From positions 2,980,900-3,044,899 of the forward strand of contig NZ_CP047593.1 in assembly GCF_009905215.1 (NCBI RefSeq): 64,000 nucleotides of DNA, written 5' to 3'. Source of the DNA: Tichowtungia aerotolerans (GTDB lineage Bacteria > Verrucomicrobiota > Kiritimatiellia > Kiritimatiellales > Tichowtungiaceae). The translations under genes were made by a program, and so were the position numbers. Below, piece after piece: positions 7,765-16,890 of this stretch; positions within the stretch are counted from its first letter, which is position 1; each line of letters begins with the position of its first letter. The notes below the pieces were generated by a model. The model made no database searches, was not told the DNA's origin, and was given only the letters and a program-made list of their open reading frames with translations.

Positions 7765-9740
7765 TGAGCGAAGCAAATTATCAGATTCAGGAAAAAGAGC
7801 TCATAGAGAGCGATATTGCTGAATATTTGAATCGGCATGAAACCAAAGATCTTCTGCGCTTATTAACCTGTGGCTCGGTTGACGATGGAAAGTCCACTTT
7901 GATCGGCCGGCTGTTGTATGACAGCCATATGATCTATGAGGATCAGCTTGAGAAAGTTGCGAAAGATTCAAAAGTTTATGGGACCACTGGTGAGGATTTT
8001 GATCCGGCGCTTCTTACGGACGGTCTCAAGGCTGAGCGCGAGCAGGGCATCACAATCGATGTGGCCTACCGTTATTTTTCGACAGATAAGCGGAAGTTCA
8101 TTATCGCGGACTGCCCCGGCCACGAGCAGTACACCCGCAACATGGCCACCGGCGCCTCGACCTGTAACCTGGCGGTGATTCTGATCGATGCACGGTACGG
8201 GGTGATTCGGCAGACCAAGCGGCACAGTTTTATCTGCTCGCTGCTCGGCATCAGGCACGTCATCGTGGCGGTCAACAAAATGGATCTGGTGGACTGGTCG
8301 GAGCAGCGCTACAACGAGATCGTGAAGGATTACAACGCGTTCGTCGGCCGCCTCGGGTTTTCCGATATCCACTTTATTCCAATGTCGGCGCTCAAGGGCG
8401 ATAACGTGGTGGAGCACAGCGACAACCTGAGCTGGTATGACGGCCCGACCTTTCTGCATCACCTTGAAAACGTCAATATTGCAACCGACCGCAACCTGAT
8501 TGACATGCGTTTGCCGGTTCAATATGTGCTGCGCCCGAATCTCGATTTCCGCGGGTTCAGCGGCACGCTGGCTTCCGGGGTCATTCGTATCGGCGACAAG
8601 GTCGCCAGCCTGCCCTCGCGCCAGGAGTCGAAAATCAAAGCCATTTACGGTCCGGACGGAGCAATTCAGGAGGCATTTGCGCCGCAAGCGGTTACTGTGA
8701 CGCTGGAAGATGAAATTGATGTGTCGCGCGGCAATATGTTGGTGCCGGTTAAAAATATTCCGCATATCGGCAACGAGTTTGAGGCTATGGTGGTCTGGAT
8801 GCATGAGGATGCGGCCAAATCCGGCAAGAGCTACCTCATTAAGCATACTTCCAGCATGGTTCCTGGGGTACTCTCCAGTGTTCGCTATAAAGTGGATGTT
8901 AACACCATGAAGCGCGAGCAGGATGATTCAACACTCCAAGACAGCGATTCGCAGGAAGCACGTTCTCTCGAATTAAATGAAATCGGTCGCTGCCATCTTA
9001 CGCTGCATCGGCCGATCGCGTTTGATTCATACGAAAGAAACCGGACTACCGGTGCGTTTATTATCGTGGATCGTATGACCAATGTCACGGTCGGTGCCGG
9101 CATGATCATTGACCGGATTGTTGCCAAAGAAAAAAATGCGGCTCCGGTCAGCAAAAATATTGTAAAAAGCGACAGTCTGGTTTCGGCTGAGGATCGTCAG
9201 AATTTATTGAACCAGAAAGGCTCTACGCTTTGGCTGACCGGGCTGAGCGGGTCGGGTAAATCAACCGTTGCCCGGCAGCTCGAACGCGAGCTGACCGATA
9301 TGGGACACGCCTGTTACATTTTGGACGGCGACAATGTGCGTCACGGATTGAACCGCGATCTCGGTTTCTCTGCAGAGGATCGATCGGAAAATATTCGCCG
9401 AATTGCGGAGGTTTCCCGGCTGTTCAATGATGCCGGAATCATTGTGATTACCGCGTTTATTTCGCCGACGGTTCAGGACCGTAAAGGTGCTCGTGAAATC
9501 ATTGGTGAGGGTTTTGTGGAGGTCTTTGTCGATACGCCGCTCGAAATCTGCGAGCAGCGTGATCCGAAAGGGTTATACAAAAAGGCCCGCGCCGGTGAGA
9601 TTCCGCAGTTCACCGGAATCAGCGCTCCTTACGAACCGCCAGTGAACCCGGAAATCGTTTTAAACGCCGCGGATGCACCGGTTGAAGACTCTGTTGATGC
9701 CATTGTTTCCAAATTGCGCGACGACGGAATCATCGGGTAA
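7764..9740 (+). CDS. cysNC: Bifunctional sulfate adenylyltransferase subunit 1 / APS kinase (CysN-CysC fusion)
   Basis: A 658-residue fusion. Residues 1-~450 are the CysN GTPase that drives ATP sulfurylase: G1 [10 protein letters not shown] near residue 37, [11 protein letters not shown] near 115, and NKMDLVDW near 170, then elongation-factor-like beta barrels. Residues ~475-658 are the CysC APS kinase: P-loop GLSGSGKST near residue 492, [11 protein letters not shown] near 522, and FISP, phosphorylating APS to PAPS. The fusion exists in many proteobacteria and other phyla. With cysD and cysQ it gives complete PAPS supply and PAP removal; no sulfotransferase was recognised in this window. The stretch 8.1-8.5 kb is visibly more GC-rich than its surroundings. 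Confidence 0.96.
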   Translation: MSEANYQIQEKELIESDIAEYLNRHETKDLLRLLTCGSVDDGKSTLIGRLLYDSHMIYEDQLEKVAKDSKVYGTTGEDFDPALLTDGLKAEREQGITIDVAYRYFSTDKRKFIIADCPGHEQYTRNMATGASTCNLAVILIDARYGVIRQTKRHSFICSLLGIRHVIVAVNKMDLVDWSEQRYNEIVKDYNAFVGRLGFSDIHFIPMSALKGDNVVEHSDNLSWYDGPTFLHHLENVNIATDRNLIDMRLPVQYVLRPNLDFRGFSGTLASGVIRIGDKVASLPSRQESKIKAIYGPDGAIQEAFAPQAVTVTLEDEIDVSRGNMLVPVKNIPHIGNEFEAMVVWMHEDAAKSGKSYLIKHTSSMVPGVLSSVRYKVDVNTMKREQDDSTLQDSDSQEARSLELNEIGRCHLTLHRPIAFDSYERNRTTGAFIIVDRMTNVTVGAGMIIDRIVAKEKNAAPVSKNIVKSDSLVSAEDRQNLLNQKGSTLWLTGLSGSGKSTVARQLERELTDMGHACYILDGDNVRHGLNRDLGFSAEDRSENIRRIAEVSRLFNDAGIIVITAFISPTVQDRKGAREIIGEGFVEVFVDTPLEICEQRDPKGLYKKARAGEIPQFTGISAPYEPPVNPEIVLNAADAPVEDSVDAIVSKLRDDGIIG

Positions 9741-9764
9741 GCAGATACCCTTAATTTTGTACAT

Positions 9765-9796
9765 CGGGGTCAGTTCAGGCTGAACCCCGGCTTTTT
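9765..9796 (+). terminator. Hairpin with short T-run after cysNC
   Basis: CGGGGTCAG (9765-9773) pairs with CTG-A-ACCCCG (9780-9789) with one bulged A, followed by CTTTTTG. Stem strong, T-run short: a plausible partial terminator inside the locus, the sort of site an antiterminator would override. Confidence 0.6.
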
Positions 9797-9831
9797 GCAC
9801 CCCGACCATATTCAGAAACAGGAGTTGAATA

Positions 9832-10884
9832 ATGAAAAAAGCATTGATTACAGGAATTACTGGTCAGGATGGATCTTACCTCGCAGAGCTGCTGCTCGAT
9901 AAAGGATACGAGGTGCATGGAATCGTCCGGCGTTCCAGTTCGTTTAACACCGACCGCATTGATCATCTCTACAAGGACCGTCATGAATCCGGCGTGAAAA
10001 TGTTTCTGCATTACGGTGACCTGACTGACTCCAGCAATCTGAACCGGCTGATTGAAAAAATCCATCCGTCGGAAATTTACAACCTTGGCGCTCAGTCGCA
10101 TGTGCAGGTTTCTTTTGAGGTCCCGGAGTATACTGCCGAAGTGGATGCGACCGGAACGCTGCGTTTGCTGGACGCCATTCGCGAGACCGGTGTTGAGAGC
10201 CGCTTTTATCAGGCATCCACTTCGGAACTGTATGGAAAGGTGCAGGAAGTTCCGCAGACTGAAACCACGCCCTTTTATCCGCGCTCTCCTTATGCGGTAG
10301 CCAAGCAGTATGCGTTCTGGATTGTCAAAAACTACCGTGAGTCCTACGGCCTTCACGCGAGCAACGGGATTCTGTTTAATCACGAATCACCCCGTCGCGG
10401 TGAAACCTTTGTGACGCGAAAAATAACGATGGCCGTCGCCCGTATTTCGCGTGGTCTGCAGAGCTGCCTCTACATGGGCAACATCAACGCCCTGCGCGAC
10501 TGGGGTTATGCTCCCGACTATGTGCAGATGATGTGGATGATGCTTCAGCAGGATACTCCCGATGATTACGTGGTTGCCACCAACGAAATGCACACCGTCC
10601 GTGAGTTTATTGAAAAATCTTTCGGTCATGTCGGCATTGAAATCGTATGGGAAGGTGAGGGCGTGGATGAAGTCGGTAAAAACAAAGCGACCGGCGATAT
10701 CGTGGTGCGCATGGATGAGCGCTACTACCGCCCCTGCGAAGTTGACCAGCTTCTCGGCAACCCAGTGAAAGCAAAAAAACAACTCGGTTGGGAACCGACC
10801 GTTAAATTTGAAGAACTCGTCAAAATCATGACAGACGGAGATTTGAAAATTCTTGATGGAGCCCCTTATTCCAAAGGGTTTTGA
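9832..10884 (+). CDS. gmd: GDP-mannose 4,6-dehydratase
   Basis: A 350-residue extended short-chain dehydrogenase that converts GDP-D-mannose to GDP-4-keto-6-deoxymannose, the precursor of GDP-fucose. Motifs: [16 protein letters not shown] at the N-terminus (cofactor binding), the catalytic [21 protein letters not shown] (Y-x3-K) and [16 protein letters not shown], which is nearly diagnostic for GMD. It ends with the typical C-terminal segment [10 protein letters not shown]. With fcl downstream it forms the GDP-L-fucose pathway; a broken S23-family gene lies between the two. The ATG follows an AGGAG site. Confidence 0.96.
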   Translation: MKKALITGITGQDGSYLAELLLDKGYEVHGIVRRSSSFNTDRIDHLYKDRHESGVKMFLHYGDLTDSSNLNRLIEKIHPSEIYNLGAQSHVQVSFEVPEYTAEVDATGTLRLLDAIRETGVESRFYQASTSELYGKVQEVPQTETTPFYPRSPYAVAKQYAFWIVKNYRESYGLHASNGILFNHESPRRGETFVTRKITMAVARISRGLQSCLYMGNINALRDWGYAPDYVQMMWMMLQQDTPDDYVVATNEMHTVREFIEKSFGHVGIEIVWEGEGVDEVGKNKATGDIVVRMDERYYRPCEVDQLLGNPVKAKKQLGWEPTVKFEELVKIMTDGDLKILDGAPYSKGF

Positions 10885-10913
10885 CGTTTGCAGTTGATGG
10901 TTTGGAGCTGGTG

Positions 10914-11262
10914 GTGAGCGATTATAAGGATTTGGAGGTTTGGAGTCGGGCGGTTGATGTTGTAACAAACATTTATCTGCTCACGACTGAGTTTCCGGAA
11001 TCTGAAAAAGTTTGGAATCACTAATCAGGTGCGACGTGCTGCGGTGAGTATCCCTTCAAATATTGCCGAAGGAAGTGCTCGTCACCATTCAAAGGATTTT
11101 ATTCATTTCCTTCGAATCGCCGATGGATCAGCCGCCGAGCTTGAAACTCAATTGATTATTAGCGAAAAGCTCAACTTTGCTTCTGATAGTCAGCACCTCC
11201 AAAATGAAATAATTATTATTCGCCGTATGTTGGCAGCGTTAATTAAATCTTTAGGAAGGTAG
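10914..11262 (+). pseudogene. Four-helix-bundle (S23/IVP) protein, frameshifted
   Basis: Reading from GTG 10914 gives V-S-D-Y-K-D-L-E-V-W-S-R-A..., the S23 N-terminus, then a stop at 11022. The rest (R-R-A-A-V-S-I-P-S-N-I-A-E-G onward to 11262) is open in another frame from about 11010. Removing one A from the AAAAA run at 11005-11009 would restore E-S-E-K-F-G-I-T-N-Q-V-R-R, the family sequence. S23-like proteins are ~115-residue helical bundles first found in 23S rRNA intervening sequences; their role outside rRNA is unknown. GTTTGGAG-type words lie upstream and CTCCAAAC-type words downstream. It may be a decayed gene or a sequence error in the A-run. Confidence 0.8.
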
Positions 11263-11266
11263 AAAT

Positions 11267-12283
11267 ATGGAAATCGATCCTCAAACCTCAAACAGCAAAC
11301 TCCAAACTGACGGTATCTCCAAGGATGCCAAAATTTATGTCGCAGGCCATCTCGGCCTTGTCGGAGGAGGCATCTGGCGCGCCTTTGAGCGCCACGGCTA
11401 CAACAACCTGATTGGACGGTCTATTGATGAGGTCAATCTGATTAATCAGCAGGAGGTTGAAGAGTTTTTTGCATCTGAGAAGCCGGAATTTGTGGTGCTG
11501 GTCGCCGCCAAGGTCGGTGGTATTCATGCCAACGACACATACCGCGGACAGTTCATCTACGAAAACATGATGATTGAGATGAATGTGATTCATGCAGCTA
11601 AAGAGCATGGCGTAAAAAAACTGCTGTTTCTCGGATCAAGCTGCATTTATCCCAAGCTGGCTCCCCAGCCGTTGAAAGAAGAGTCTCTTCTGACCGGTCC
11701 GCTTGAGCCGACGAATGAACCGTATGCAATTGCAAAAATTGCCGGGATTCGTTTGTGCGATGCCTATAACCGTCAGTATGGCACCAACTTTATCTCAGCG
11801 ATGCCAACCAATATGTATGGACCTGGAGATAATTATCATCCGGAAAATTCTCATGTGCTTCCGGCGTTGATTCGTCGCTTCCACGAAGCCAAAGAGAGCG
11901 GCGCGGATAAAGTGGTCTGCTGGGGAACCGGATCGCCGCTGCGTGAGTTTCTATACAGTGATGATCTGGCTGAGGCCTGTGTGTTTCTGGTCGAGAATGC
12001 CAATTACGAAGATATGGCGTTTACTGATGAATCCGGCACGGTTCAATCGCACATAAACATTGGTTCCGGCAAGGAAGTCACCATTAAAGAGTTGGCCGAG
12101 ACCGTCAAGGACGTCGTCGGGTTCGAAGGTGATTTGGAATGGGATGCTTCAAAACCTGACGGAACACCTCGCAAGCTGATGGATTCCTCTCGCATTAATG
12201 CCCTGGGCTGGCAACCGCAGGTTGAACTGCGCGAAGGGATCGCACGGGCATATCAGGATTTTCTGACTCGCTACGGTAAATAA
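11267..12283 (+). CDS. fcl: GDP-L-fucose synthase
   Basis: A 338-residue epimerase/reductase (GDP-fucose synthase, WcaG) that turns GDP-4-keto-6-deoxymannose into GDP-L-fucose with NADPH. Motifs: [16 protein letters not shown] (near residue 23; the usual GxxGxxG), [16 protein letters not shown] (active site), [10 protein letters not shown] (Y-x3-K), and [28 protein letters not shown], which is characteristic. The first ~20 residues ([10 protein letters not shown]...) are an extension made by the CTCCAAAC word repeat, upstream of the normal N-terminus; the true family start would be near KIYVAGH. AGGAAGG precedes the ATG. It pairs with gmd. Confidence 0.95.
   Translation: MEIDPQTSNSKLQTDGISKDAKIYVAGHLGLVGGGIWRAFERHGYNNLIGRSIDEVNLINQQEVEEFFASEKPEFVVLVAAKVGGIHANDTYRGQFIYENMMIEMNVIHAAKEHGVKKLLFLGSSCIYPKLAPQPLKEESLLTGPLEPTNEPYAIAKIAGIRLCDAYNRQYGTNFISAMPTNMYGPGDNYHPENSHVLPALIRRFHEAKESGADKVVCWGTGSPLREFLYSDDLAEACVFLVENANYEDMAFTDESGTVQSHINIGSGKEVTIKELAETVKDVVGFEGDLEWDASKPDGTPRKLMDSSRINALGWQPQVELREGIARAYQDFLTRYGK
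11279..11313 (+). repeat. CTCAAAC/CTCCAAAC word repeat inside the 5' end of fcl
   Basis: CCTCAAACCTCAAACAGC followed by AAACTCCAAACTG: tandem variants of a 6-8-base word. It is translated as N-S-K-L-Q-T. Reverse-orientation words (GTTTGGAG) occur at 10898-10908 and 10933-10945, on the other side of the S23 pseudogene. Confidence 0.7.
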
Positions 12284-12289
12284 TCGGTG

Positions 12290-13165
12290 ATGAGCAGGAC
12301 CTTAATTATCGGATGTAACGGCCAGCTGGGGACGGACTGTATGTCTGTGTTTGGTGATGCTGCAACAGGGGTTGATTTTCCAGAGATTGATATTGCGAAT
12401 CGGTTCCAATGTCTGGAAAAGCTAAACGGGCTTCAACCATCTGTGATCGTAAATTGTGCTGCTTATACTGCCGTTGATGCCTGTGAAACAGACCCATCCT
12501 GCTGGGCGGTGAACGCAGACGGACCGAAACATCTGACGGAATGGGCTGCGCAGAATAGTGCATTTCTTGTCCACGTTTCGACCGATTACGTGTTCCCCGG
12601 AAATAAGCCCTTGTTTGAAGCCAGCGTTGAGGAGGATAAGCCGGATCCTATTTCCGAATACGGAAAATCAAAACTGGCTGGAGAACGGGCCGTTTTGGAT
12701 AGCAACGTCAAGGCGGCCATATTGAGAACCGCATGGCTGTATGGTGCCCATGGAAAAAACTTTTTAAAAACCATGCTTCGACTGACTCTCCAGAATCCAG
12801 ACAGGGAATTTAAGGTCGTAACAGATCAGTACGGCTCTCCGACCTGGTCTTATACGTTGGCGCGGCAGATCAAAGCTGTGGTTGAGCGCGAAGCAACAGG
12901 AGTTTTTCATGCTTCATCGGAAGGATATTGCACCTGGTATGATCTGGCGTGTTCGTTTTTAGATAAACTGGGTGTTGCTCATCATTTTATTCCGTGTTCG
13001 ACAGATGAGTTTCCGACGTCGACAAGGCGGCCTGCAAATTCTATTCTGGAAAATGCACATGCAAAATCGCTGGGCATTAACTGCTTTGAGAATTGGGATG
13101 AAGAACTCCAGGCATTTGTTGAAAAGGCCGGGAAAAAAGTTTTGGAGGAGGTCAAGGCTTTATGA
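12290..13165 (+). CDS. rfbD: dTDP-4-dehydrorhamnose reductase
   Basis: A 291-residue short-chain dehydrogenase that performs the last step of dTDP-L-rhamnose synthesis. Motifs: [13 protein letters not shown] (cofactor loop), [23 protein letters not shown] (active site), YGKSKLAGE (Y-x3-K), and [10 protein letters not shown] at 12290 chosen; a GTG three bases upstream is equally possible. It carries one palindrome copy read as R-F-Q-C-L-E-K-L in the loop before the [10 protein letters not shown] strand. Its 3' end overlaps rfbB by 4 bp. Confidence 0.94.
   Translation: MSRTLIIGCNGQLGTDCMSVFGDAATGVDFPEIDIANRFQCLEKLNGLQPSVIVNCAAYTAVDACETDPSCWAVNADGPKHLTEWAAQNSAFLVHVSTDYVFPGNKPLFEASVEEDKPDPISEYGKSKLAGERAVLDSNVKAAILRTAWLYGAHGKNFLKTMLRLTLQNPDREFKVVTDQYGSPTWSYTLARQIKAVVEREATGVFHASSEGYCTWYDLACSFLDKLGVAHHFIPCSTDEFPTSTRRPANSILENAHAKSLGINCFENWDEELQAFVEKAGKKVLEEVKAL
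12403..12419 (+). repeat. Palindrome TTTCCAA-N3-TTGGAAA, near-copy
   Basis: GTTCCAA-TGT-CTGGAAA, two mismatches, read R-F-Q-C-L-E-K in rfbD. It is the last compact copy before a 19-kb stretch without any. Confidence 0.7.
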
Positions 13166-14241
13166 AAAAAGTGATGGTTACAGGTGGAGCTGGCTTTATC
13201 GGCTCTGCAGTTTGCCGTTATTTGGTGAATGAAAAGGGCGTTCAGGTTTTAAATGTAGATAAGCTGACATATGCCGGTAATACGGAGTCACTGAGAGAGA
13301 TTGCAGATAATCCGCTTTATCGTTTTGCCCAGGTGGATATTTGTGATTGTGACGGAATTTCAGCACTGTTTTCGGATTTTCAACCGGATGCTGTGATGCA
13401 TTTGGCAGCTGAATCACATGTTGACCGATCAATCGACGGACCTTCTGCATTTATTGAAACGAATATTGTCGGCACTTACAATATGCTCGACTGTGCCCGG
13501 GCGTATTGGACTGGGCTTCCTGAAAAAACTTCAAACTCCAAACTTCAAACCCCAAACCGTTCTGACTTCCGCTTTCATCACATTTCGACGGATGAGGTGT
13601 ATGGATCGCTTGGTGAGACCGGGCTGTTTGAAGAAACCACCCCTTACGACCCGCGTTCACCGTATTCGGCAAGCAAAGCCTCCAGCGATCATCTGGTGAA
13701 GGCTTGGTATCATACTTATGGGTTGCCTGTTGTGGTTACAAATTGTTCAAACAACTACGGGCCGTACCATTTCCCGGAAAAGCTGATCCCGCTGGTTATC
13801 CTGAATGCGCTCGATGAAAAATCTCTTCCTATTTACGGAAAGGGCGACAATATTCGCGACTGGCTTTATGTTGAGGATCACGCAAGGGCTTTGGTGACTG
13901 TGGTAGAAAATGGGGCTCCCGGCGAAACCTATAATGTAGGCGGTCGCAATGAACGCACCAATCTGGATGTGGTGGAGACCATTTGTTTTGTGCTTGATGA
14001 ACTGAAGCCGCGTAGCAATGGTTCTTATGCTGACCTGATCACCTTTGTGAAAGATCGTCCCGGTCATGACATGCGCTATGCGATTGATGCGACCAAACTT
14101 GAAACGGAATTGGGGTGGAGAGCTCAGGAAAATTTTGACACCGGTATTCGCCGTACCATTCAGTGGTATCTGGATAATGATTGGTGGTGGGGCCCGCTGC
14201 GCGCGGAGCGCTACGCGGGAGAGCGACTTGGAAAGGCGTAG
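13162..14241 (+). CDS. rfbB: dTDP-glucose 4,6-dehydratase
   Basis: A 359-residue dehydratase making dTDP-4-keto-6-deoxyglucose. Motifs: [12 protein letters not shown] at the N-terminus, [25 protein letters not shown] (catalytic Asp-Glu), [12 protein letters not shown] (Y-x3-K), and [15 protein letters not shown]. Between CARAYW and FRFHHIS lies an insertion of about 12 residues ([11 protein letters not shown]) coded by the CTCCAAAC word repeat; other RfbB proteins are short here. Starts within rfbD (4-bp overlap). Next genes are an S23 gene, then rfbA. Confidence 0.95.
   Translation: MKKVMVTGGAGFIGSAVCRYLVNEKGVQVLNVDKLTYAGNTESLREIADNPLYRFAQVDICDCDGISALFSDFQPDAVMHLAAESHVDRSIDGPSAFIETNIVGTYNMLDCARAYWTGLPEKTSNSKLQTPNRSDFRFHHISTDEVYGSLGETGLFEETTPYDPRSPYSASKASSDHLVKAWYHTYGLPVVVTNCSNNYGPYHFPEKLIPLVILNALDEKSLPIYGKGDNIRDWLYVEDHARALVTVVENGAPGETYNVGGRNERTNLDVVETICFVLDELKPRSNGSYADLITFVKDRPGHDMRYAIDATKLETELGWRAQENFDTGIRRTIQWYLDNDWWWGPLRAERYAGERLGKA
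13528..13559 (+). repeat. TCAAACTCCAAAC word repeat inserted in rfbB
   Basis: ACTTCAAACTCCAAACTTC then AAACCCCAAACCG: five imperfect units of a 6-8-base word, read [11 protein letters not shown] in a surface loop. Same family as 11279-11313 and 17142-17166. Confidence 0.75.
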
Positions 14242-14256
14242 CCGTGAGAGGCGCAA

Positions 14257-14318
14257 GTGTTAGGTTTTAGGTGTTAAGAGTTAAGACGTTGGCCTAAATC
14301 CTAAAACTAAATCGCAAA
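14257..14318 (+). repeat. GTTAGGTTTTAGGTGTTAAG word repeat, left of the intact S23 gene
   Basis: Non-coding. First half carries TTAGGTTTTAGGTG and TTAAGAGTTAAG, second half the opposite orientation (CCTAAATCCTAAAACT), so the segment can fold on itself. The same words recur after the S23 gene and around the next one. Confidence 0.75.
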
Positions 14319-14324
14319 GCGAAC

Positions 14325-14678
14325 ATGTATCAATCGTATGAAAAATTAGAGGTCTGGCAAAAAGCCGTCGCCTTAAGCGCTAGAATTTATGAGTTGTTGC
14401 GCGATTGCAGAGACTATGGGTTTAAAGATCAGGTATGCAGAGCTTCGGTTTCAATTGCTTCGAATATTGCGGAAGGAATGGAGCGGGAATCAAAAAAAGA
14501 AACAGTTCATTTTTTGCATATAGCCAAAGGTTCTTGTGCGGAAGTTCGAACTCAGGTTCTAATTGCATCAAAAATTAATTACATCAGTGCGGATGATTTT
14601 GAGGTTGTGAAAAATGAGGCAGAATCCATTTCGCGTATGTTGCACGGATTAGTTAAGGCGCTCTGCGACAAAAGTTAG
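14325..14678 (+). CDS. Four-helix-bundle protein, S23/IVP family, intact
   Basis: A 117-residue protein opening M-Y-Q-S-Y-E-K-L-E-V-W-Q-K-A, with DYGFKDQVCRASVSIASNIA and [16 protein letters not shown], the core of the S23 (23S rRNA intervening-sequence protein) family. Such proteins are small helical bundles that form pentamers in related structures; function outside rRNA is not established. It is very similar at the DNA level to the broken gene at 15799-16150, so one is probably a recent copy of the other. Both flanks are TTAGGTGTTAAG/CTTAACACCTAA words. It sits between rfbB and rfbA with no metabolic link to them, suggesting a passenger cassette. Confidence 0.85.
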   Translation: MYQSYEKLEVWQKAVALSARIYELLRDCRDYGFKDQVCRASVSIASNIAEGMERESKKETVHFLHIAKGSCAEVRTQVLIASKINYISADDFEVVKNEAESISRMLHGLVKALCDKS

Positions 14679-14795
14679 GAGTTATGTTTTATGTGTTAAG
14701 GATGAGTCTCTAAAACTTGAACACCTAAAACTTAAAACCATCCCCCTAGCACCTAAAACTTAATTCGTAACGCTTAACACTTGAATAAAATCGGA
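14679..14795 (+). repeat. CCTAAAACTTAACACC word repeat, right of the intact S23 gene
   Basis: Non-coding. Contains GTTATGTTTTATGTGTTAAGG and then CTAAAACTTGAACACC, CCTAAAACTTAAAACC, ACCTAAAACTTAA and CGCTTAACACTTG: several imperfect copies in both orientations, able to form long imperfect hairpins. Confidence 0.75.
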
Positions 14796-14801
14796 GATTT
14801 T

Positions 14802-15686
14802 ATGATGAAACGAAAAGGGATTATTCTGGCTGGAGGCAGCGGTACGCGCTTGCATCCTTTGACCCGGGTGGTCAGCAAGCAGCTGCTGCCTGTTTATGAT
14901 AAACCGATGATCTACTATCCGCTGTCCGTTCTCATGCTGGCGGGTATTCGTGAAATTCTGATTATCAGCACACCGCACGACCTGCCGATGTTTCGGGAGC
15001 TGCTGGGGGATGGAATGCAATGGGGTGTTTCGTTCAGTTATGCCGAACAGCCCAGACCGGAAGGGCTGGCACAGGCGTTTCTCATCGGTGAAGCGTTTAT
15101 TAATGGCGATCCTAGCTGTCTGATTCTGGGTGATAATATTTTTTATGGCCACGGATTTAGCAGCACTTTGAGCAGTGCCGATGAGCGGATAACTGGAGGA
15201 ACCGTTTTTGCATATCCAGTGCTCGATCCAGAGCGTTATGGAGTGGTCGAATTTGATTCCAACGGGAACGCTCTTTCCATTGAAGAGAAACCGGAGAAGC
15301 CCAAATCGCACTATGCGGTTCCAGGTCTTTACTTTTATGACAACCGGGTTGTAGATATGGTTAAGGAGCAGAAGCCTTCTTCCCGGGGAGAACTCGAAAT
15401 CACCACAGTGAACCAAAACTATCTCGAAATGGGAGAATTGCATGTTGAAGTGCTGGGTCGTGGTTTTGCATGGCTGGACACCGGTACGCACGATTCACTG
15501 CTGGAAGCCGGCTCTTTTGTGGAAACTTTAGAGAAAAGACAAGGTCTTAAGATTTCATGCGTTGAAGAAATTGCCTGGCGCAAAGGATTTATTGATTCGG
15601 AACAGATGGAAACGCTTGGCAATGAGCTTTCTAAAAACGGGTATGGACAGTATCTCCTTCGGCTTTTAGTCGAAGGAAAGTGTTAG
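14802..15686 (+). CDS. rfbA: Glucose-1-phosphate thymidylyltransferase
   Basis: A 294-residue nucleotidyltransferase that makes dTDP-glucose from dTTP and glucose-1-phosphate, the first step of dTDP-rhamnose synthesis. Motifs: [14 protein letters not shown] at the N-terminus (pyrophosphorylase signature), [31 protein letters not shown], and [21 protein letters not shown]-like segment (here [15 protein letters not shown]). ATG 14802 follows CGGAG by 7 bases; an upstream TTG at 14781 lies in the repeat and is less likely. It is separated from rfbB by the S23 cassette although the four rfb genes belong together. Confidence 0.95.
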   Translation: MMKRKGIILAGGSGTRLHPLTRVVSKQLLPVYDKPMIYYPLSVLMLAGIREILIISTPHDLPMFRELLGDGMQWGVSFSYAEQPRPEGLAQAFLIGEAFINGDPSCLILGDNIFYGHGFSSTLSSADERITGGTVFAYPVLDPERYGVVEFDSNGNALSIEEKPEKPKSHYAVPGLYFYDNRVVDMVKEQKPSSRGELEITTVNQNYLEMGELHVEVLGRGFAWLDTGTHDSLLEAGSFVETLEKRQGLKISCVEEIAWRKGFIDSEQMETLGNELSKNGYGQYLLRLLVEGKC

Positions 15687-15790
15687 GATCCAAGTTTTAA
15701 GTGTTAGGTGGGATACGTGTTAAAGTTCAGTGCCATGTGTTATGTGGATGACCTAAAACTTAACACGTTATTTCTAACACCTGAGACGAA
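15687..15790 (+). repeat. TTTTAAGTGTTAGGTG / CACCTAAAACTTAACAC words, left of the second S23 copy
   Basis: Non-coding. CAAGTTTTAAGTGTTAGGTG near its start and GACCTAAAACTTAACACG plus TTTCTAACACCTGAG near its end are inverted versions of one another and can form an imperfect ~15-bp stem. Matching words close the cassette at 16139-16163. Confidence 0.75.
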
Positions 15791-15798
15791 AAGCGGTC

Positions 15799-16150
15799 AT
15801 GTATCAGTCCTATGAAAATTTAGAGGTTTGGCAAAAGTCTGTCGAACTGAGTGTGGCGATCTATAAGCTTATGCAGGAGTGCCGGGACTATGGGTTCAAA
15901 GATCAGATTTGCCGGGCCGCGGTTTCGGTCCCCAAATATTGCGGAAGGGTTGGAGCGCGAGTCCAAGAAGGAAATAATTCATTTTTTACATATAGCCAAA
16001 GGCTCTTGTGCGGAAATGCGTACGCAATTACTCATCGCCTTTAAAATTAATTATATAACTGATGGTGATTTTAATGTACTAAAGGGTGATGCTGAAGCGA
16101 TATCGCGCATGCTTCACGGTTTAATCAAATCGATGTCTCCTAAAACTTAA
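15799..16150 (+). pseudogene. Four-helix-bundle (S23/IVP) protein, frameshifted copy
   Basis: Starts M-Y-Q-S-Y-E-N-L-E-V-W-Q-K-S, near-identical to the intact copy, and reads to A-A-V-S-V-P at about 15932. There the frame is lost: the expected S-N-I-A-E-G continues two bases out of phase, and the family sequence then runs to 16150. Comparison with the intact copy indicates a 2-base deletion in the serine codon near 15933. The two frames together cover the normal ~117 residues. The last codons (S-P-K-T-stop) come from the flanking CCTAAAACTTAA word. Probably a decaying duplicate. Confidence 0.8.
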
Positions 16151-16165
16151 CACCTAAAACTGATC

Positions 16166-16708
16166 ATGATCATAGAGAATCTTTCCATTCCTGATGTAAA
16201 ACTTATAAAACCTCGTGTTTTTACAGACGAGCGTGGTTTTTTTACGCAGACCTATCACTACGAACAGTATCGCGATGCCGGGATTGATGTTCGATTTGTG
16301 CAGGATAACTGGTCCCGCTCGACAAAGGGGGTGTTGCGTGGATTGCACTATCAACTGAAGCATCCACAGGACAAACTGGTCTCTGTTATTCGTGGAGAAG
16401 TGTTTGATGTGGCCGTTGATATTCGCAACGGCTCTCCAACCTTTGGGGAATGGGTTGGTGCGATCCTGTCGGAAAAAAATCATCACCAGTTATTTGTGCC
16501 CAAAGGCTTTGCTCACGGGTTTTGCGTGCTGAGTGATAAAGTCGACTTCGTTTACAAGTGCAGTGACTTTTATACGCCCGGTGACGAATATGGCATTCGG
16601 TGGAACGATCCGGAAGTTGGTATCAAGTGGCCGAGTTTGGACGAGTTGATCATTTCGGACAGAGACTTAGGCTTACCGTTTTTCATGGATGTAATATATT
16701 TCGACTGA
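16166..16708 (+). CDS. rfbC: dTDP-4-dehydrorhamnose 3,5-epimerase
   Basis: A 180-residue cupin-fold epimerase for dTDP-L-rhamnose synthesis. Motifs: PRVFTDERGFFTQTYH, FVQDNWSRSTKGVLRGLHYQ (catalytic His in RGLHYQ), VFDVAVDIRNGSPTFG, and VPKGFAHGFCVLSD with the second His. Full length, with KCSDFYTPGDEYGIRWNDP at the expected place. It completes the rfbDBAC set. The ATG lies immediately after the CCTAAAACTTAACACC words that end the upstream S23 cassette. Confidence 0.96.
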   Translation: MIIENLSIPDVKLIKPRVFTDERGFFTQTYHYEQYRDAGIDVRFVQDNWSRSTKGVLRGLHYQLKHPQDKLVSVIRGEVFDVAVDIRNGSPTFGEWVGAILSEKNHHQLFVPKGFAHGFCVLSDKVDFVYKCSDFYTPGDEYGIRWNDPEVGIKWPSLDELIISDRDLGLPFFMDVIYFD

Positions 16709-16715
16709 TTGCTGG

Positions 16716-16768
16716 CTTGGAAACATCAACGTGTTTTTAATCCCTTATATATCTTATACGTTTCCAAG
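16716..16768 (+). repeat. Inverted repeat CTTGGAAAC - 35 bp - GTTTCCAAG
   Basis: Perfect 9-bp arms (16716-16724, 16760-16768) in the 182-bp gap before the TviB-like gene. The arms are the half-sites of the genome palindrome in reversed order and far apart, with an AT-rich middle. Could be a looping or dimeric binding site; no promoter is obvious. Confidence 0.5.
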
Positions 16769-16890
16769 ATTTTAGTCTAAGACTTGTCTGCGTATGGAGT
16801 TGGCCCGTCGCGTATCCTGTCGGAAGCGTAACAGTGGAATGAACGGCATTGCCGGTTGTTAAGAAACTCTAAGGTAAAGTAGAGAAAATT

